DNA of 57,923 nucleotides from Thermoguttaceae bacterium (GCA_017550965.1 JAFZNK010000209.1:1-57923), one strand, 5' to 3'. Positions 46,122-55,603 are shown, counted from the first letter of the stretch. Numbers and translations: made by a program. Notes: generated by a model from the letters alone, not told the origin.

Positions 46122-47330
46122 ATGACTTCGACTAAAATCTTTTCCTTCGGTTTATTGCTCGCGCTAATAACGGCGTCCTTGTCCGCCCCGACTTTCGCCA
46201 AAGACGAAAAAGAACAACTCCACGGCGTTTGGGTCTCGAGCGTCTCCAATATCGACTTCCCGTCAAAGCCGGGTCTGAGCGCCAATCAAATGCGAAAAGA
46301 AGCCGACGCGTTCCTCGATCGCGCCGCCGACCTTCGTCTTAACGCGATTTTCCTGCAAGTACGCCCAATGGGAGACGCGTACTATCCGTCGAAAATTTAT
46401 CCGTGGTCGGGCTTCCTTTCGGGCGAACAAGGCAAAGCGCCCGACGAAAATTTCGACGCGCTCGCATATTGGATCGAGGGCGCGCACAAACGCGGGTTGC
46501 AACTCCACGCCTGGATCAATCCGTACCGAGTTACCGTCGGAAGAAAAGCGCTTGAAGACCTTGCGGAAAACAATCCCGCGCGTCTTCATCCCGAATGGAC
46601 GTTCCAGCACGGCGATCGCGTCTATCTCGATCCCGGTATCCCGGAAGTTCGTCAACTGGTCGTCGACGGCATGGTCGAGATCGTTGAAAACTACGACGTC
46701 GACGGAATTCACATCGACGACTATTTCTATCCGGAACGCAAAATCACCGAAGACGAAAAGACGTTCGAAGAATACGGCGAAGGTTTTGACGATATAGAAG
46801 ACTGGCGTCGCCATAACGTCGATCTGCTCATTGAAGCGGCCGGGAAAGCGATCCACAAGGCTAAATCGAACGTCGTGTGGGGAGTAAGCCCTGCGGGCAT
46901 ATGGGCGAACAAATCAAGCAATCCGCTCGGAAGCGAGACGCGCGGGAATCAGTGCTATTACAACCTTTACGCCGACGTTCGAGGCTGGATCAAAAAAGAA
47001 TGGATCGACTACGTCGTCCCGCAAATCTACTGGCACATCGGCTTTGAAATCGCCGATTTCCAAATCCTGACCGACTGGTGGTCCGACGTCGTCAAAGACA
47101 CAAACGTCAAGCTCTACGTCGGAACCGCCGCCTATCGCGTCGACCCTAACTCGAAAACTGAAGCCTGGCGCGATCCCGCGCAACTCACAAAACAGCTCGA
47201 ATACATGGCGCAATCCCCCGAAGTCGACGGCCAAGTCTTCTTCACCGCCCATAGCCTGAAAGAAGGAGCCCCCGCAAGCGCTCCGATTGAAGAATATGGG
47301 CATGAACACTGGAAAGAGCCGTCTCGATAA
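46122..47330 (+). CDS. GHL10-family secreted glycosidase-like protein
   Basis: 402 residues, signal peptide (KIFSFGLLLALITASLSAPTFA cut before KDE). The barrel matches glycosyl-hydrolase-like 10 (DUF187) proteins: GVWVSSVSNIDFPSKPG, AIFLQVRPMGDAYYPS, GLQLHAWINPYRV, VDGIHIDDYFYPE and VVPQIYWHIG. The Asp pair in HIDDYFYPE is the likely active site. This family hydrolyses or binds peptidoglycan-like or other glucan chains. The ATG at 46122 is chosen; the frame also opens with a TTG right at the preceding stop. The end is 15 bp from the convergent beta-helix gene. Confidence 0.87.
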   Translation: MTSTKIFSFGLLLALITASLSAPTFAKDEKEQLHGVWVSSVSNIDFPSKPGLSANQMRKEADAFLDRAADLRLNAIFLQVRPMGDAYYPSKIYPWSGFLSGEQGKAPDENFDALAYWIEGAHKRGLQLHAWINPYRVTVGRKALEDLAENNPARLHPEWTFQHGDRVYLDPGIPEVRQLVVDGMVEIVENYDVDGIHIDDYFYPERKITEDEKTFEEYGEGFDDIEDWRRHNVDLLIEAAGKAIHKAKSNVVWGVSPAGIWANKSSNPLGSETRGNQCYYNLYADVRGWIKKEWIDYVVPQIYWHIGFEIADFQILTDWWSDVVKDTNVKLYVGTAAYRVDPNSKTEAWRDPAQLTKQLEYMAQSPEVDGQVFFTAHSLKEGAPASAPIEEYGHEHWKEPSR

Positions 47331-47345
47331 CAGAGCCGCAAAGCG

Positions 47346-48590
47346 TCAACGCTCTGCGCCGACGTTGATGAACGGATCGATCCTCACGTTTTTCACGTTT
47401 TCTTCGCCCGATTCGAAACCGACGCCCGTTACGTCCGGATGATAATTAACCACGTTGGTTATGCTCGAATCAACGAGCGATCCGGCGATGAGAACGGCTT
47501 GGCGCGACTGAGATTGGACGTTCGTTACGATAATCCCGTACGTGTCCCCCAGCGGCGTAACCCCGCCCCATGCGGGGTTGGCGTCGCCAATACGAATCGT
47601 CGCGCGGTCGACGACTCCTTCCGGAGACGTGTCGATAACGCCGTCGATGATAACGCGATAAATCTTTATTCCCGAAGCATTAAGCAAGCGGACGATCTGA
47701 TGTCCTCCGGCGGCGTATCCAATGACGTTGTGAATCGAAACGTCGTGGATATCCAATTCATCCTCGGGCGAGAAATCGCTGACTTCCGTCGACTCTAAAA
47801 CGCCCCCGATCTTTCCGCCCGCCCCAATCGCGGTGCACGCGACAAGGTCGTCGCCAGTCGTCCCGGTTATACCGTCTATCGTTATGTTATGACACCCTTT
47901 GCGCAAATCCAAACCGTCGACGTTTAGCGTTTTCACAGACTCGCCGTCGATCGTTCTCTGCTCGATTGATTCGAACCGAATATTGCGAACGGCGCCAAAC
48001 GAGCATTTTTCGAGAGACATACTCCACGCGTGCGCGTTAATAATCGAAATGTTCTCAACTGAGAAATTGCTAACGTTGGCGAGCAAAACGCCAATATTGC
48101 GCCAGTCCCCCTTTTGAGACTCTCCTTCTTTACCTGCGTCTGTTCCGTAAGTGCGTTCGCCAAGAGTTTTGCCGCTGTCCCCCGTCGCGCGCGGACGATC
48201 GGCTCCTTCAAGTCTGACGGAACCGATTCCAACAATATGAACGTTCTCAATCGGTTCGACTTTCTCGATTCCAATTCCGCAGTTCGCGCTTCGAATGAAA
48301 TTGTCGCGGCACGCGTCCGACAGTTTCAACGTGCAGTTCTCCAAAATTAGCGTCGTGTTCGCGCGTAAAAGAATTGCGGAATCAAGAAGCCAATATGTGC
48401 GGTCGGCAAGCTCGTCCGGTTTTCGCGGCGGTATTCGAACGAGTCCTCCGCTCTTCGACGCGGAGTCCAACGCCTGAGCGATTCGTTCGGAATCTGTCCC
48501 CATATAAGAATTTGGATCGCAGGGATCGTTCCCGGCAAAAACGTAAGACGTAAAGAATAACGTCGCAAGTAACAAGAAGAGCCTTTTCAC
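47346..48590 (-). CDS. Secreted parallel beta-helix (pectin-lyase-fold) protein
   Basis: 414 residues, signal peptide (MKRLFLLLATLFFTSYVFA). Regular strand-turn repeats (NIGVLLANVSNFSVENISII, GLDLRKGCHNITIDGITG, YGIIVTNVQSQSRQAVLIAG cut by rungs) show a parallel beta helix as in GH28 and related enzymes. GDDLVACTAIG resembles the GDD of polygalacturonases. Start is GTG at 48590, which overlaps the stop of the C39 peptidase gene (GTGA), so translation is coupled. Substrate unknown; a plant or algal polyuronide is a guess. Confidence 0.8.
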   Translation of the reverse strand: MKRLFLLLATLFFTSYVFAGNDPCDPNSYMGTDSERIAQALDSASKSGGLVRIPPRKPDELADRTYWLLDSAILLRANTTLILENCTLKLSDACRDNFIRSANCGIGIEKVEPIENVHIVGIGSVRLEGADRPRATGDSGKTLGERTYGTDAGKEGESQKGDWRNIGVLLANVSNFSVENISIINAHAWSMSLEKCSFGAVRNIRFESIEQRTIDGESVKTLNVDGLDLRKGCHNITIDGITGTTGDDLVACTAIGAGGKIGGVLESTEVSDFSPEDELDIHDVSIHNVIGYAAGGHQIVRLLNASGIKIYRVIIDGVIDTSPEGVVDRATIRIGDANPAWGGVTPLGDTYGIIVTNVQSQSRQAVLIAGSLVDSSITNVVNYHPDVTGVGFESGEENVKNVRIDPFINVGAER

Positions 48591-49375
48591 TTTTTCTCAA
48601 CCTTTCTGACGACGACCGACATTTCTCCAAACTCTCGAAAACGCTGCTCAAACAAATCGCGATCATAAGCGATAAGTCCGTGATTTTCATACGGATCGTT
48701 GAAAAAATATCGTTCGGAGTCGTATCCGATCAACACCAGACAATGCTCGTTCCCAAGCCAGGTAAACGAATCGCCAAGTCGGTACGGCGAATTCTCGTCG
48801 ACGTAATCGATCGTCCACGTCCGCGTCAACCTGGAAGGCGCCATATTCATGGTCGCCCAGACGAGAACGGGATCTCCCTTGTCTATGTAGTTCGCCAAAA
48901 GATCGCAGAGCTTAAGCCCGGTCGTCACGAAAGCGCGTTTATCGCCGGGCAAAACCATATTCATCGACTTCGCCAAACAAGGAGCGTAACAGCCGTACCC
49001 GCAATTCGGTCCGTCGTCTTTGTACGGATCGCCAGGATACGCCGCAAACGGATCAGGGCCGAATCGACGGCCGTTCTCGTCTTCACGCCACGGCTTTTTA
49101 ATGAGATAACCGTCCGTAAACTCTTTCCAAGTGATATCGACCCCGTAGTACTGAAGAACCATCGTCGCGCTGACCGCCTCGCATCCATACACGACGTCCA
49201 GTTGATTCAAATACGGAACGTCGATCAATTTTGCGTTAGGATCGGCGTCGACGGCGGTTCGATCGACCTTTGATCCTTCGACGCCAAGGACGATGTTCGC
49301 GCCGAGCAAAACCGCAAAAAATACGCCTAATATTGAAGTCGACAAAAGCGTTAAACGCGCGTAATCAGCAAACAT
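48587..49375 (-). CDS. C39-like papain-fold peptidase, membrane anchored
   Basis: 262 residues with an N-terminal hydrophobic segment (about 8-32). The catalytic triad of C39_2-type peptidases is present: C65 in VVYGCEAVSATMVLQYYG, H211 in GNEHCLVLIGYD, and D227 in FNDPY. The Gln of the oxyanion hole may be in LNQLD. GGGAGACGGCAT precedes the ATG. It shares 4 bp with the downstream beta-helix gene and lies first in the pair. It may process a surface protein, perhaps its partner, but that is inference. Confidence 0.86.
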   Translation of the reverse strand: MFADYARLTLLSTSILGVFFAVLLGANIVLGVEGSKVDRTAVDADPNAKLIDVPYLNQLDVVYGCEAVSATMVLQYYGVDITWKEFTDGYLIKKPWREDENGRRFGPDPFAAYPGDPYKDDGPNCGYGCYAPCLAKSMNMVLPGDKRAFVTTGLKLCDLLANYIDKGDPVLVWATMNMAPSRLTRTWTIDYVDENSPYRLGDSFTWLGNEHCLVLIGYDSERYFFNDPYENHGLIAYDRDLFEQRFREFGEMSVVVRKVEKK

Positions 49376-49573
49376 ATGCCGTCTCCCAATAGTTCCTTAT
49401 AATCGTGTTCAGCAACGGGACAAACGTCCCGTCGCCCCGAATTATATACGCCGAAAAATAGCGCGTCAAGAAAAATCGTTCTTGACGAAAAAAGGCAAAT
49501 TCATTAACCTTTTTCGAGTCAAAAAGCGAGGTCGACTCGCCAAAAAAATCGAGTTTTCAGAAAGGACAAACTT

Positions 49574-50731
49574 ATGTCGACGGAACGGATTGAAGCGGTT
49601 CCCATGTTAGATTTGAAACGCCAATTCAGCGTTATTGGCGCGCGAATGAACGAATCATTGCTACGCGTCAACGAAAGCGGACAATTCATCCTCGGACCCG
49701 AAGTCAAAAAACTCGAAGAAAACGTCGCAAAATACTCTCGAACCAACTTCGCGGTCGGATGCGCTTCTGGAAGCGACGCGCTCCTCCTCTCCCTCATGGC
49801 GCTCAACGTCGGCAAAGGAGACGAAGTAATCGTTCCGTCCTTCACGTTCTTCGCAACCGCCAGTTGCGTGCCGCGCGTAGGAGCCACGCCGATTTTTGCC
49901 GATATCGACCCCGTCTCTTTCAATTTAGATCCTCAAAAAGTCGCTGAAAAAATTACGGAGAAAACTAAAGCGATTATCGTCGTGCATCTCTTCGGGCAGG
50001 CTGCGGACATGACTGAGTTTCAAGCGCTTGTCAACGACGTCGAAGCGAAAACCGGACGCAAGATCTACGTCATTGAAGACTCCTGCCAAGCGATCGGCGC
50101 GGAACTCGACGGAGTTTCCGTAGGAAACTGGGGCGACGCGTCGTGCTTGAGTTTCTACCCGACAAAAAATCTCGGGGGCGCGGGAGACGGCGGCATGGTC
50201 GTCTGCAACGATCAAACGGTAGCCGATCGCGTCAGGCTCCTTCGCGGCCACGGCATGGCGCCGCGATACTACCACAAAGAGATCGGAATCAACAGCCGTC
50301 TCGATTCGTATCAGGCGGCGATCCTGAACGTCAAGTTGCCTTACCTCGATCAATGGACGGAAATGCGCGGACAAAACGCAGCGCGCTATGAAAAACTCTT
50401 TGCGGAAGCGGGGTTGTCCGACGTCGTCGTTACGCCCAAAACGACGGAGAATCGACGACACGTCTGGAACCAGTACGTTATTCGCGTTCTCGGAGGCAAA
50501 CGAGACGAACTTCGCGCCTACCTTGCCGAATTTAAAATCGGAACCGATATTTACTATCCGCTCGGACTACATCAACAAGAATGTTTCGCGTATCTCGGCT
50601 ACAAGCCGGAAGATTTGCCCGAAACGCTCAAAGCCGCTAACGAAGTCCTCGCGTTGCCGATCTATCCCGAATTGACTGCCGAAGAACAAATTTTCCTCGT
50701 CGAAAAAGTCAAAACGTTCTTCGAACAATAA
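49574..50731 (+). CDS. DegT/DnrJ/EryC1/StrS-family aminotransferase
   Basis: 385 residues. A PLP enzyme that aminates nucleotide keto-sugars. MLDLKRQF, GQFILGPEVKKLEE, GCASGSDALLLSL, EDSCQAIGA and the PLP lysine K198 in SFYPTKNLGGAGDGG are all as expected. Such enzymes make aminosugars for O-antigen or capsule and glycoprotein sugars. AAAGGA precedes the ATG and a strong terminator follows, so it is likely monocistronic. Convergent partners are lacking here; the epimerase at 36837 may be in the same pathway. Confidence 0.93.
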   Translation: MSTERIEAVPMLDLKRQFSVIGARMNESLLRVNESGQFILGPEVKKLEENVAKYSRTNFAVGCASGSDALLLSLMALNVGKGDEVIVPSFTFFATASCVPRVGATPIFADIDPVSFNLDPQKVAEKITEKTKAIIVVHLFGQAADMTEFQALVNDVEAKTGRKIYVIEDSCQAIGAELDGVSVGNWGDASCLSFYPTKNLGGAGDGGMVVCNDQTVADRVRLLRGHGMAPRYYHKEIGINSRLDSYQAAILNVKLPYLDQWTEMRGQNAARYEKLFAEAGLSDVVVTPKTTENRRHVWNQYVIRVLGGKRDELRAYLAEFKIGTDIYYPLGLHQQECFAYLGYKPEDLPETLKAANEVLALPIYPELTAEEQIFLVEKVKTFFEQ

Positions 50732-50753
50732 TTTGTCGCGATCCATATCTTTC

Positions 50754-50794
50754 AACGCGGCGCGGAAACTCGTGAAGGGTCCGCGCCGCGTTTT
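50754..50794 (+). terminator. Intrinsic terminator after the aminotransferase gene
   Basis: A perfect 13-bp GC-rich stem (AACGCGGCGCGGA/TCCGCGCCGCGTT) with a 13-nt loop followed by TTTTG. Confidence 0.92.
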
Positions 50795-51013
50795 GACGTC
50801 TGGGCCCGATTCCAACGTAAAGGACGCTAGTTCGCAAACCAAACTCGACGTCAACCTCCAAAAGTCGTTAACAGCCCTATTTTTAATTTAATCGTTAAAA
50901 TCGATTAAAGTTCTCTTTCTTACGGCCGAAAATAAGAATAGGACTGCGTACGCATTCGTTTTGGAGAACGAATCGCAGTTCCCTCAAAAAACGGCTAAAC
51001 GAAGGACGGAGTC

Positions 51014-52243
51014 ATGGCTTTCCAAGGCGGGAAAGAAGAAGCTTCCAGTGATTTCAACGCGTTGAACGACTTTGTCGCTCCCGTTGAAGTAATGGATTCT
51101 CAGGACTGGATAGACTCTAGCGACCAGGAAAACGCTCGGGACGCCCTGCCTCGGATCGTTGGAAAGATTCCAAACGTCTTCTTGGAAGAGCCTTCTTGCC
51201 AGTCGTCGGCTCTGAAAAACGCGTTCCAAAGAATCTTCATCCTTGCCGCCGTTTTTGGACTGGGCTTTCTCGCGTCGACGTCGTTACACGGTCTGACGGC
51301 CAATCAACGGGAATCTTCGAACAAACTCGACGTCGCGCAAAACGAACCTGTCGACGTCAAAATCTCCGCCCCCGAGTCTTCAGGCGAAGACGTATTGGGC
51401 GCGTCGCTAAAATTCGACGCGTTCGCTTCTGAAAACGCCGTTCCGTTTGACGATCTCTACGGAACCGGATTCGTTGCCGAACCTGAATCTACTTCCCTTG
51501 CCAATTCCATCGATCCTTCGTTCCATTCGGATCAAACAGATCTGGATTACGACGACGCTCTTCCCACGTGGGCCGATTTGGCGCCGCGCGATCAAAACTC
51601 GGAATCGGGGGAACGCCCCGCAAGCGCTCGCGCGGGGGCTTTTGTCACCGAAGAAGCGTCTGAGCGACCTTTCGACAAACAGTCGGCAAACGCAATTCCC
51701 AACGGGGGCATAACCGACGCGAGACCGGTCGCCGAACCGATCGACAATCCGTCCGCGTACGACTACGCGAGCGTCGACAACGCATTTTTAGCGCAAACTC
51801 CGTCAAACGCGCCCGGCTTCGCGCAGCAAAGTAGTCAAAATTTCCAACCGTTCAGCGCCGGTTCAGACAATAATAACGTTTACGTCGATAACAACAATTA
51901 TCATAATGACTCTGTTCTAAATTCCAGCGCAAACAGCGCAAGATACGTTGACGATTCAAGAAACGCCGATTACAATAGTCGTAAGAGAGACAACGGGTAT
52001 TCCGCGAGCGCCGTTAATCAGAACGCGTACGCTCAAATTGCGCCTTCGTCTGCGCCGACCGACGTCGAACTCGCAGGGGAACAAGAGACGCCCGCTTATG
52101 TAAGTTCGATCCCGACGTTTAACAATCCGCGCCCCGGCGAAAACGCCAATTCGGCGACGCGACCTGAATACGTCGCCCAAACTTACGATGAATCGTCGCG
52201 CCAAAAGCCGACGTCCAAGCCGACTCGCGCTTTGCGCTGGTAA
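51014..52243 (+). CDS. Single-span membrane protein with low-complexity tail
   Basis: 409 residues, not in a family I know. The N-terminal 70 residues are acidic and cytoplasmic (MAFQGGKEEASSDFNALN). One hydrophobic segment (about 72-92, IFILAAVFGLGFLASTSL) spans the membrane. The rest is low-complexity, rich in Ser, Asn, Asp and Ala (SDNNNVYVDNNNYHNDS), and presumably outside the membrane and disordered. AAGGACGGAG precedes the ATG. The next gene starts 74 bp later. Confidence 0.7.
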   Translation: MAFQGGKEEASSDFNALNDFVAPVEVMDSQDWIDSSDQENARDALPRIVGKIPNVFLEEPSCQSSALKNAFQRIFILAAVFGLGFLASTSLHGLTANQRESSNKLDVAQNEPVDVKISAPESSGEDVLGASLKFDAFASENAVPFDDLYGTGFVAEPESTSLANSIDPSFHSDQTDLDYDDALPTWADLAPRDQNSESGERPASARAGAFVTEEASERPFDKQSANAIPNGGITDARPVAEPIDNPSAYDYASVDNAFLAQTPSNAPGFAQQSSQNFQPFSAGSDNNNVYVDNNNYHNDSVLNSSANSARYVDDSRNADYNSRKRDNGYSASAVNQNAYAQIAPSSAPTDVELAGEQETPAYVSSIPTFNNPRPGENANSATRPEYVAQTYDESSRQKPTSKPTRALRW

Positions 52244-52316
52244 CGACGCGTTCCTACTCCGCGACCCCTGTCTCTATTCCGTAATTATGCAGTTAATAAG
52301 AACAAGGGAGCCGCCA

Positions 52317-53456
52317 ATGGGAAGAACGTGCGTATTCATCTTCACGATCGGCTATCTGGCGCTGATCTACAATCTGGGAATTTGGGGCAACGTCGCCCAG
52401 GAGGCCGAACTCGTCGTCGCGCCGCAAGTCTCGAAAACAGTGACGCTTGAATTGCCGCCAGGCCCCGACAATCCTCGAAACAGCGAGGGTGATTTTATTC
52501 GCCTGGAATCCGGCGACATTCTTTACGTCTATACGAAATACTACGGACTATCCGGCGACGATCACGCGTCGGCGCGTCTGGTCAGCCGAATTACCAGGAA
52601 TTACGGCGTTACATGGTCTGATCAGGACGAACTCGTTCTGGAAAACGAGGGTCGTCTTAACGTGATGTCCGTCTCGCTCCTGAGACTTTGCGACAATTCG
52701 ATCGCGTTGTTTTACTTAGTTAAGGAAACGCCGGGCGATTGCCGTCCTTATCTTCGCTATTCTTACGACGAGGGAAAGACCTGGACCGATCGTATCGAGA
52801 TTATTGACGCGCCTTCTTATAACGTCGTGAACAACTCGCGCGTCGTTCTTCTTTCGAACAATCGCATTCTTGTCCCCGTCGCAAGACACGCGTACAAAGG
52901 CGGCGACGTCTACAATTACGAAGGAAAGGCGACCGTCTTCTGCATGATTTCCGACGACGGAGGAAGAACCTGGAATCCGAGCGCCGCCGTTCCCAACGCC
53001 AACAATATCATGTATCAGGAACCGGGAATTGTGGAACTCGCCGACGGCCGACTCCTCATGACGATTCGCAACGCCAGCGGTCGACAGTACTTCTCCTATT
53101 CGAGCGACGGCGGAGAAACGTGGACTGAGTCGGAACCGTCGATTCTGGTCTCCCCGGCAAGTCCCGCGACGATCAAACGCGAACCGGGAAGCGACAACCT
53201 CGTCGCCGTTTGGAACGAATCGCCCGACAAACGCAACCCGTTGACCGTCGCGATTCTCTCGCCGGACGGCAAGAGTTTTCTCGCGAAGAAAACCCTGGAC
53301 AAATCGGTTAGCGGCGAAGAACGGGGATTCTGCTATCCCGCGCTCTTCTTTGTCGATAAAGACTATTTCCTTGTCGGTTACTGTTGCGGTCAAGGATATT
53401 GGGGGCTTAACGCGTCAAGAATTTCACGCGTCAGCATGGAAGATCTGAAAAAGTAA
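52317..53456 (+). CDS. Sialidase-like BNR-repeat protein
   Basis: 379 residues with an N-terminal hydrophobic segment (about 4-24), so secreted or anchored. At least three Asp-box motifs are visible (SYDEGKTW, SDDGGRTW, SSDGGETW), plus the early FIRLESGDILYVYTKY and ALFFVDKDYFLVGYCCG, as in six-bladed exo-alpha-sialidase-like proteins. Sialidase action is not proven, since many BNR proteins act on other glycans. AGGGAG sits six bases before the ATG at 52317; a longer frame overlaps the previous gene. A terminator follows. Confidence 0.84.
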   Translation: MGRTCVFIFTIGYLALIYNLGIWGNVAQEAELVVAPQVSKTVTLELPPGPDNPRNSEGDFIRLESGDILYVYTKYYGLSGDDHASARLVSRITRNYGVTWSDQDELVLENEGRLNVMSVSLLRLCDNSIALFYLVKETPGDCRPYLRYSYDEGKTWTDRIEIIDAPSYNVVNNSRVVLLSNNRILVPVARHAYKGGDVYNYEGKATVFCMISDDGGRTWNPSAAVPNANNIMYQEPGIVELADGRLLMTIRNASGRQYFSYSSDGGETWTESEPSILVSPASPATIKREPGSDNLVAVWNESPDKRNPLTVAILSPDGKSFLAKKTLDKSVSGEERGFCYPALFFVDKDYFLVGYCCGQGYWGLNASRISRVSMEDLKK

Positions 53457-53474
53457 TCAAACGGTCTTCGCTTT

Positions 53475-53517
53475 CGGTTCCCGAATTCGACTTCTGAGTT
53501 TGGGAACCGTTTTCTTT
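53475..53517 (+). terminator. Intrinsic terminator after the sialidase-like gene
   Basis: An 8-bp perfect stem (CGGTTCCC/GGGAACCG) with a 19-nt loop and TTTTCTTTTG. Confidence 0.78.
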
Positions 53518-53690
53518 TGTTGTTTCTTTGACGCAACGTCTTGCATTTCATTTTTTTGGCGCGCTCTTTCGTAACCCTTAATCTGCGAAATATTAGAAAA
53601 TCGGCGGCTACGAACAACGCGCTGGACCCGCAAAAGTTTGCGTGTTCATTCTTTTTTTAACAAAAAATAGAAACAACAGCGTCAAAAAGC

Positions 53691-53720
53691 TTGACGCCCG
53701 CGATTTTCAGACGGTAAAAT
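53691..53720 (+). promoter_or_regulatory. Sigma70-type promoter for the DUF1559 gene
   Basis: TTGACG (53691-53696), an 18-bp spacer and TAAAAT (53715-53720), about 60 bp before the ATG. The 326-bp gap before the gene holds only this and the terminator at 53475-53517. Confidence 0.65.
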
Positions 53721-53782
53721 GTAAACGTTGTGTTTTCTTCATCTTTAAGAAACAACAATTGTTTTTCATCAGGAGCTAAAAA

Positions 53783-54904
53783 ATGACTGTCCACTCCTCC
53801 AGGAAGAGCGGTTTCACGCTCGTCGAATTATTGGTCGTTATTGCGATCATCGGTATTTTAATCGGTCTTCTTCTACCCGCCGTTCAGGCGGCGCGTGAAG
53901 CGGCCAGACGTATGCAATGCACGAACAATCTTAAACAGCTCGCGCTTGCCGTTCACAATTATCACGACGTCCAAAACAATCTTCCGGGATTCGGCTGGGG
54001 CGCCAACCAAAACTACACGCCTCACGTCGGAATACTTCCGCAAATTGAAGAAGCCCCGCGTTATCAGGAAATCGACAGCGTCCAACATCAATACTGGGAC
54101 GGAACCGGAACCGCTTACAACCCGTACAGTACTGCTATTAACGCCTGGAAAGGTCCGATCAGCGCGTTCCTTTGTCCGTCTGACGCCAAAGCGAGCAAGG
54201 GGTGGAACAATTTTGCCGCCAACAATTACTGCTACTCGATGGGCGACTTCGAAGACGAGTATTATGGGCAGAATCCCGGAGCTACGCGCAATAAGCGCAC
54301 GCTCTTTGGGTTTACTTACAGCGGTTCCTGGCAAAGCGGTTGGTGCGTCGCGCGTCCCGCGACCTGGTCGGCGTGCACGGACGGTCTTTCCAATACTGTT
54401 CTGATGAGCGAACGTTGCGCGAGTCCCGGCGATAGAGGAACTCAAGTCGCGGACGAATCGATTAAAGGCGGCATTCTTTCCGGAGAAACCAGCCACTACT
54501 ATAATCCGTCCATTTGCCTCACTTATCGCGGCGACGGAAACTTGTACGTCAACTATGGAAGCGCAGCGCCCGTCGCCAGTCAGGGGACTTTCTTCGGATA
54601 CTACGGACACTGCTACGCGCGTTTCAGCACGATCCTGCCTCCGAACGCTCCCAGTTGCAGCTATGAAAAATACAACCCAATTAACGACGCGTCCCTTTAT
54701 CCCCCGACGAGCTATCACAGCGGCGGCGTTAACGTGGCGATGGGCGACGGTTCCGTCAAATTCGTTTCCGACACCATTAACGTCGATTTCTCCGACGGTA
54801 TGACCGGAAAGAAACAAAAGGACTACGGTTACTCCGGGAAGTCGTCCTTCGGAGTCTGGGGAGCGATGGGTTCCATCAACGGCGGCGAGTCAATTGGCAT
54901 GTAA
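53783..54904 (+). CDS. DUF1559 pseudopilin-like protein (H-X9-DG type)
   Basis: 373 residues. The N-terminus is a type IV prepilin-like cleavage and methylation signal (KSGFTLVELLVVIAIIGILIG), followed by AREAARRMQCTNNLKQLALAVHNYHD, the DUF1559 hallmark. The C-terminus has HSGGVNVAMGDGSVKFVSD, the H-X9-DG motif. Planctomycetes carry dozens of these; they are thought to be type II secretion-like minor pilins. The promoter is at 53691-53720 and AGGAG precedes the ATG. A lipoprotein gene follows, the usual pairing. Confidence 0.95.
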   Translation: MTVHSSRKSGFTLVELLVVIAIIGILIGLLLPAVQAAREAARRMQCTNNLKQLALAVHNYHDVQNNLPGFGWGANQNYTPHVGILPQIEEAPRYQEIDSVQHQYWDGTGTAYNPYSTAINAWKGPISAFLCPSDAKASKGWNNFAANNYCYSMGDFEDEYYGQNPGATRNKRTLFGFTYSGSWQSGWCVARPATWSACTDGLSNTVLMSERCASPGDRGTQVADESIKGGILSGETSHYYNPSICLTYRGDGNLYVNYGSAAPVASQGTFFGYYGHCYARFSTILPPNAPSCSYEKYNPINDASLYPPTSYHSGGVNVAMGDGSVKFVSDTINVDFSDGMTGKKQKDYGYSGKSSFGVWGAMGSINGGESIGM

Positions 54905-54995
54905 TTATTCTCTTAGAATAATTTACCTCCATTAAGGACGGTTGAATAGTCAGCCGTCCCTCCAATTCGTTTCAACAATGATTACCGAGATTCCA

Positions 54996-55496
54996 ATGCG
55001 CAAACAGATTTTCTTATTCGCAACGCTCATATGCGTTTGTTGCGTTCTTTCCGTTGGATGTAAAAAAGGCGGCTTGCAAGGTTTGGTTCCTCTTTCCGGA
55101 ACCGTTACCTATAACGGCGAACCCGTCGAAGGCGCCCAATTAACGTTCGCTCCTGACGACGCCGCAAACGGACGTTCCGCGCTTGCTAAAACGGAAGCCG
55201 ACGGTTCGTTCAAAGCAATGACGCTCGTCCCCGGCGACGGTATTATGCCCGGCTCCTACAAAGTCGCCGTGCGCAAAATGACGGAGCCTCCCGCAAACGG
55301 TTCCGACCTTCCCGTTAATACCGCCGAAGAAACGAGCGGCAACGATAAAGACGCCGACGCCGAATCCGCGAAAAACAGTCGTCTTAAGGACGAAGTTCAG
55401 GACTTGCTTCCAATGCAGTACGCCTCTCCGATGACGTCCGGTCTTACCGTTACGGTGGAAAAAGGCATGGCTCCGTACAATATCGAACTTAAATAA
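54996..55496 (+). CDS. Small lipoprotein paired with DUF1559 gene
   Basis: 166 residues from the ATG at 54996, giving MRKQIFLFATLICVCCVLSVGC with lipobox LSVGC (cut at Cys22). The rest is a beta-rich domain of the carboxypeptidase-regulatory type (PLSGTVTYNGEPVEGAQLTFAPDD, GSFKAMTLVPGDGIMPGSYKVAV). DUF1559 genes in planctomycetes are often followed by such a lipoprotein. Function unknown; perhaps a partner on the membrane. A hairpin at 55569-55600 follows. Confidence 0.87.
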   Translation: MRKQIFLFATLICVCCVLSVGCKKGGLQGLVPLSGTVTYNGEPVEGAQLTFAPDDAANGRSALAKTEADGSFKAMTLVPGDGIMPGSYKVAVRKMTEPPANGSDLPVNTAEETSGNDKDADAESAKNSRLKDEVQDLLPMQYASPMTSGLTVTVEKGMAPYNIELK

Positions 55497-55510
55497 ATTT
55501 TGATTCAAAA

Positions 55511-55540
55511 TTAGACTCCGCGTTTCAAAAGCGTTATAAT
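55511..55540 (+). promoter_or_regulatory. Weak promoter candidate before phosphatase paralog B
   Basis: A perfect TATAAT (55535-55540) with TTAGAC (55511-55516) 18 bp upstream. The -35 is poor, so confidence is low. It would give a leader of about 110 nt that includes the hairpin at 55569-55600. Confidence 0.35.
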
Positions 55541-55568
55541 CGCACGAAGCGGCGGAGTCGCAACTTAA

Positions 55569-55603
55569 CGCCGACGACAGACGATGTTCTCTCGTCGGCG
55601 TTT
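55569..55603 (+). terminator. Hairpin between lipoprotein and phosphatase B, likely terminator
   Basis: A perfect 9-bp stem (CGCCGACGA/TCGTCGGCG) with a 14-nt loop followed by TTTCC. It may end the DUF1559/lipoprotein transcript. If the promoter candidate at 55511-55540 is real, the hairpin would lie in the leader of the next gene instead. Confidence 0.5.

Noticed and set aside
49415..49432. Perfect inverted repeat ACGGGAC-AAAC-GTCCCGT upstream of the C39 gene
   Set aside because: No T-tract for a terminator and no known operator match; it could be an operator for the divergent genes but nothing supports that.
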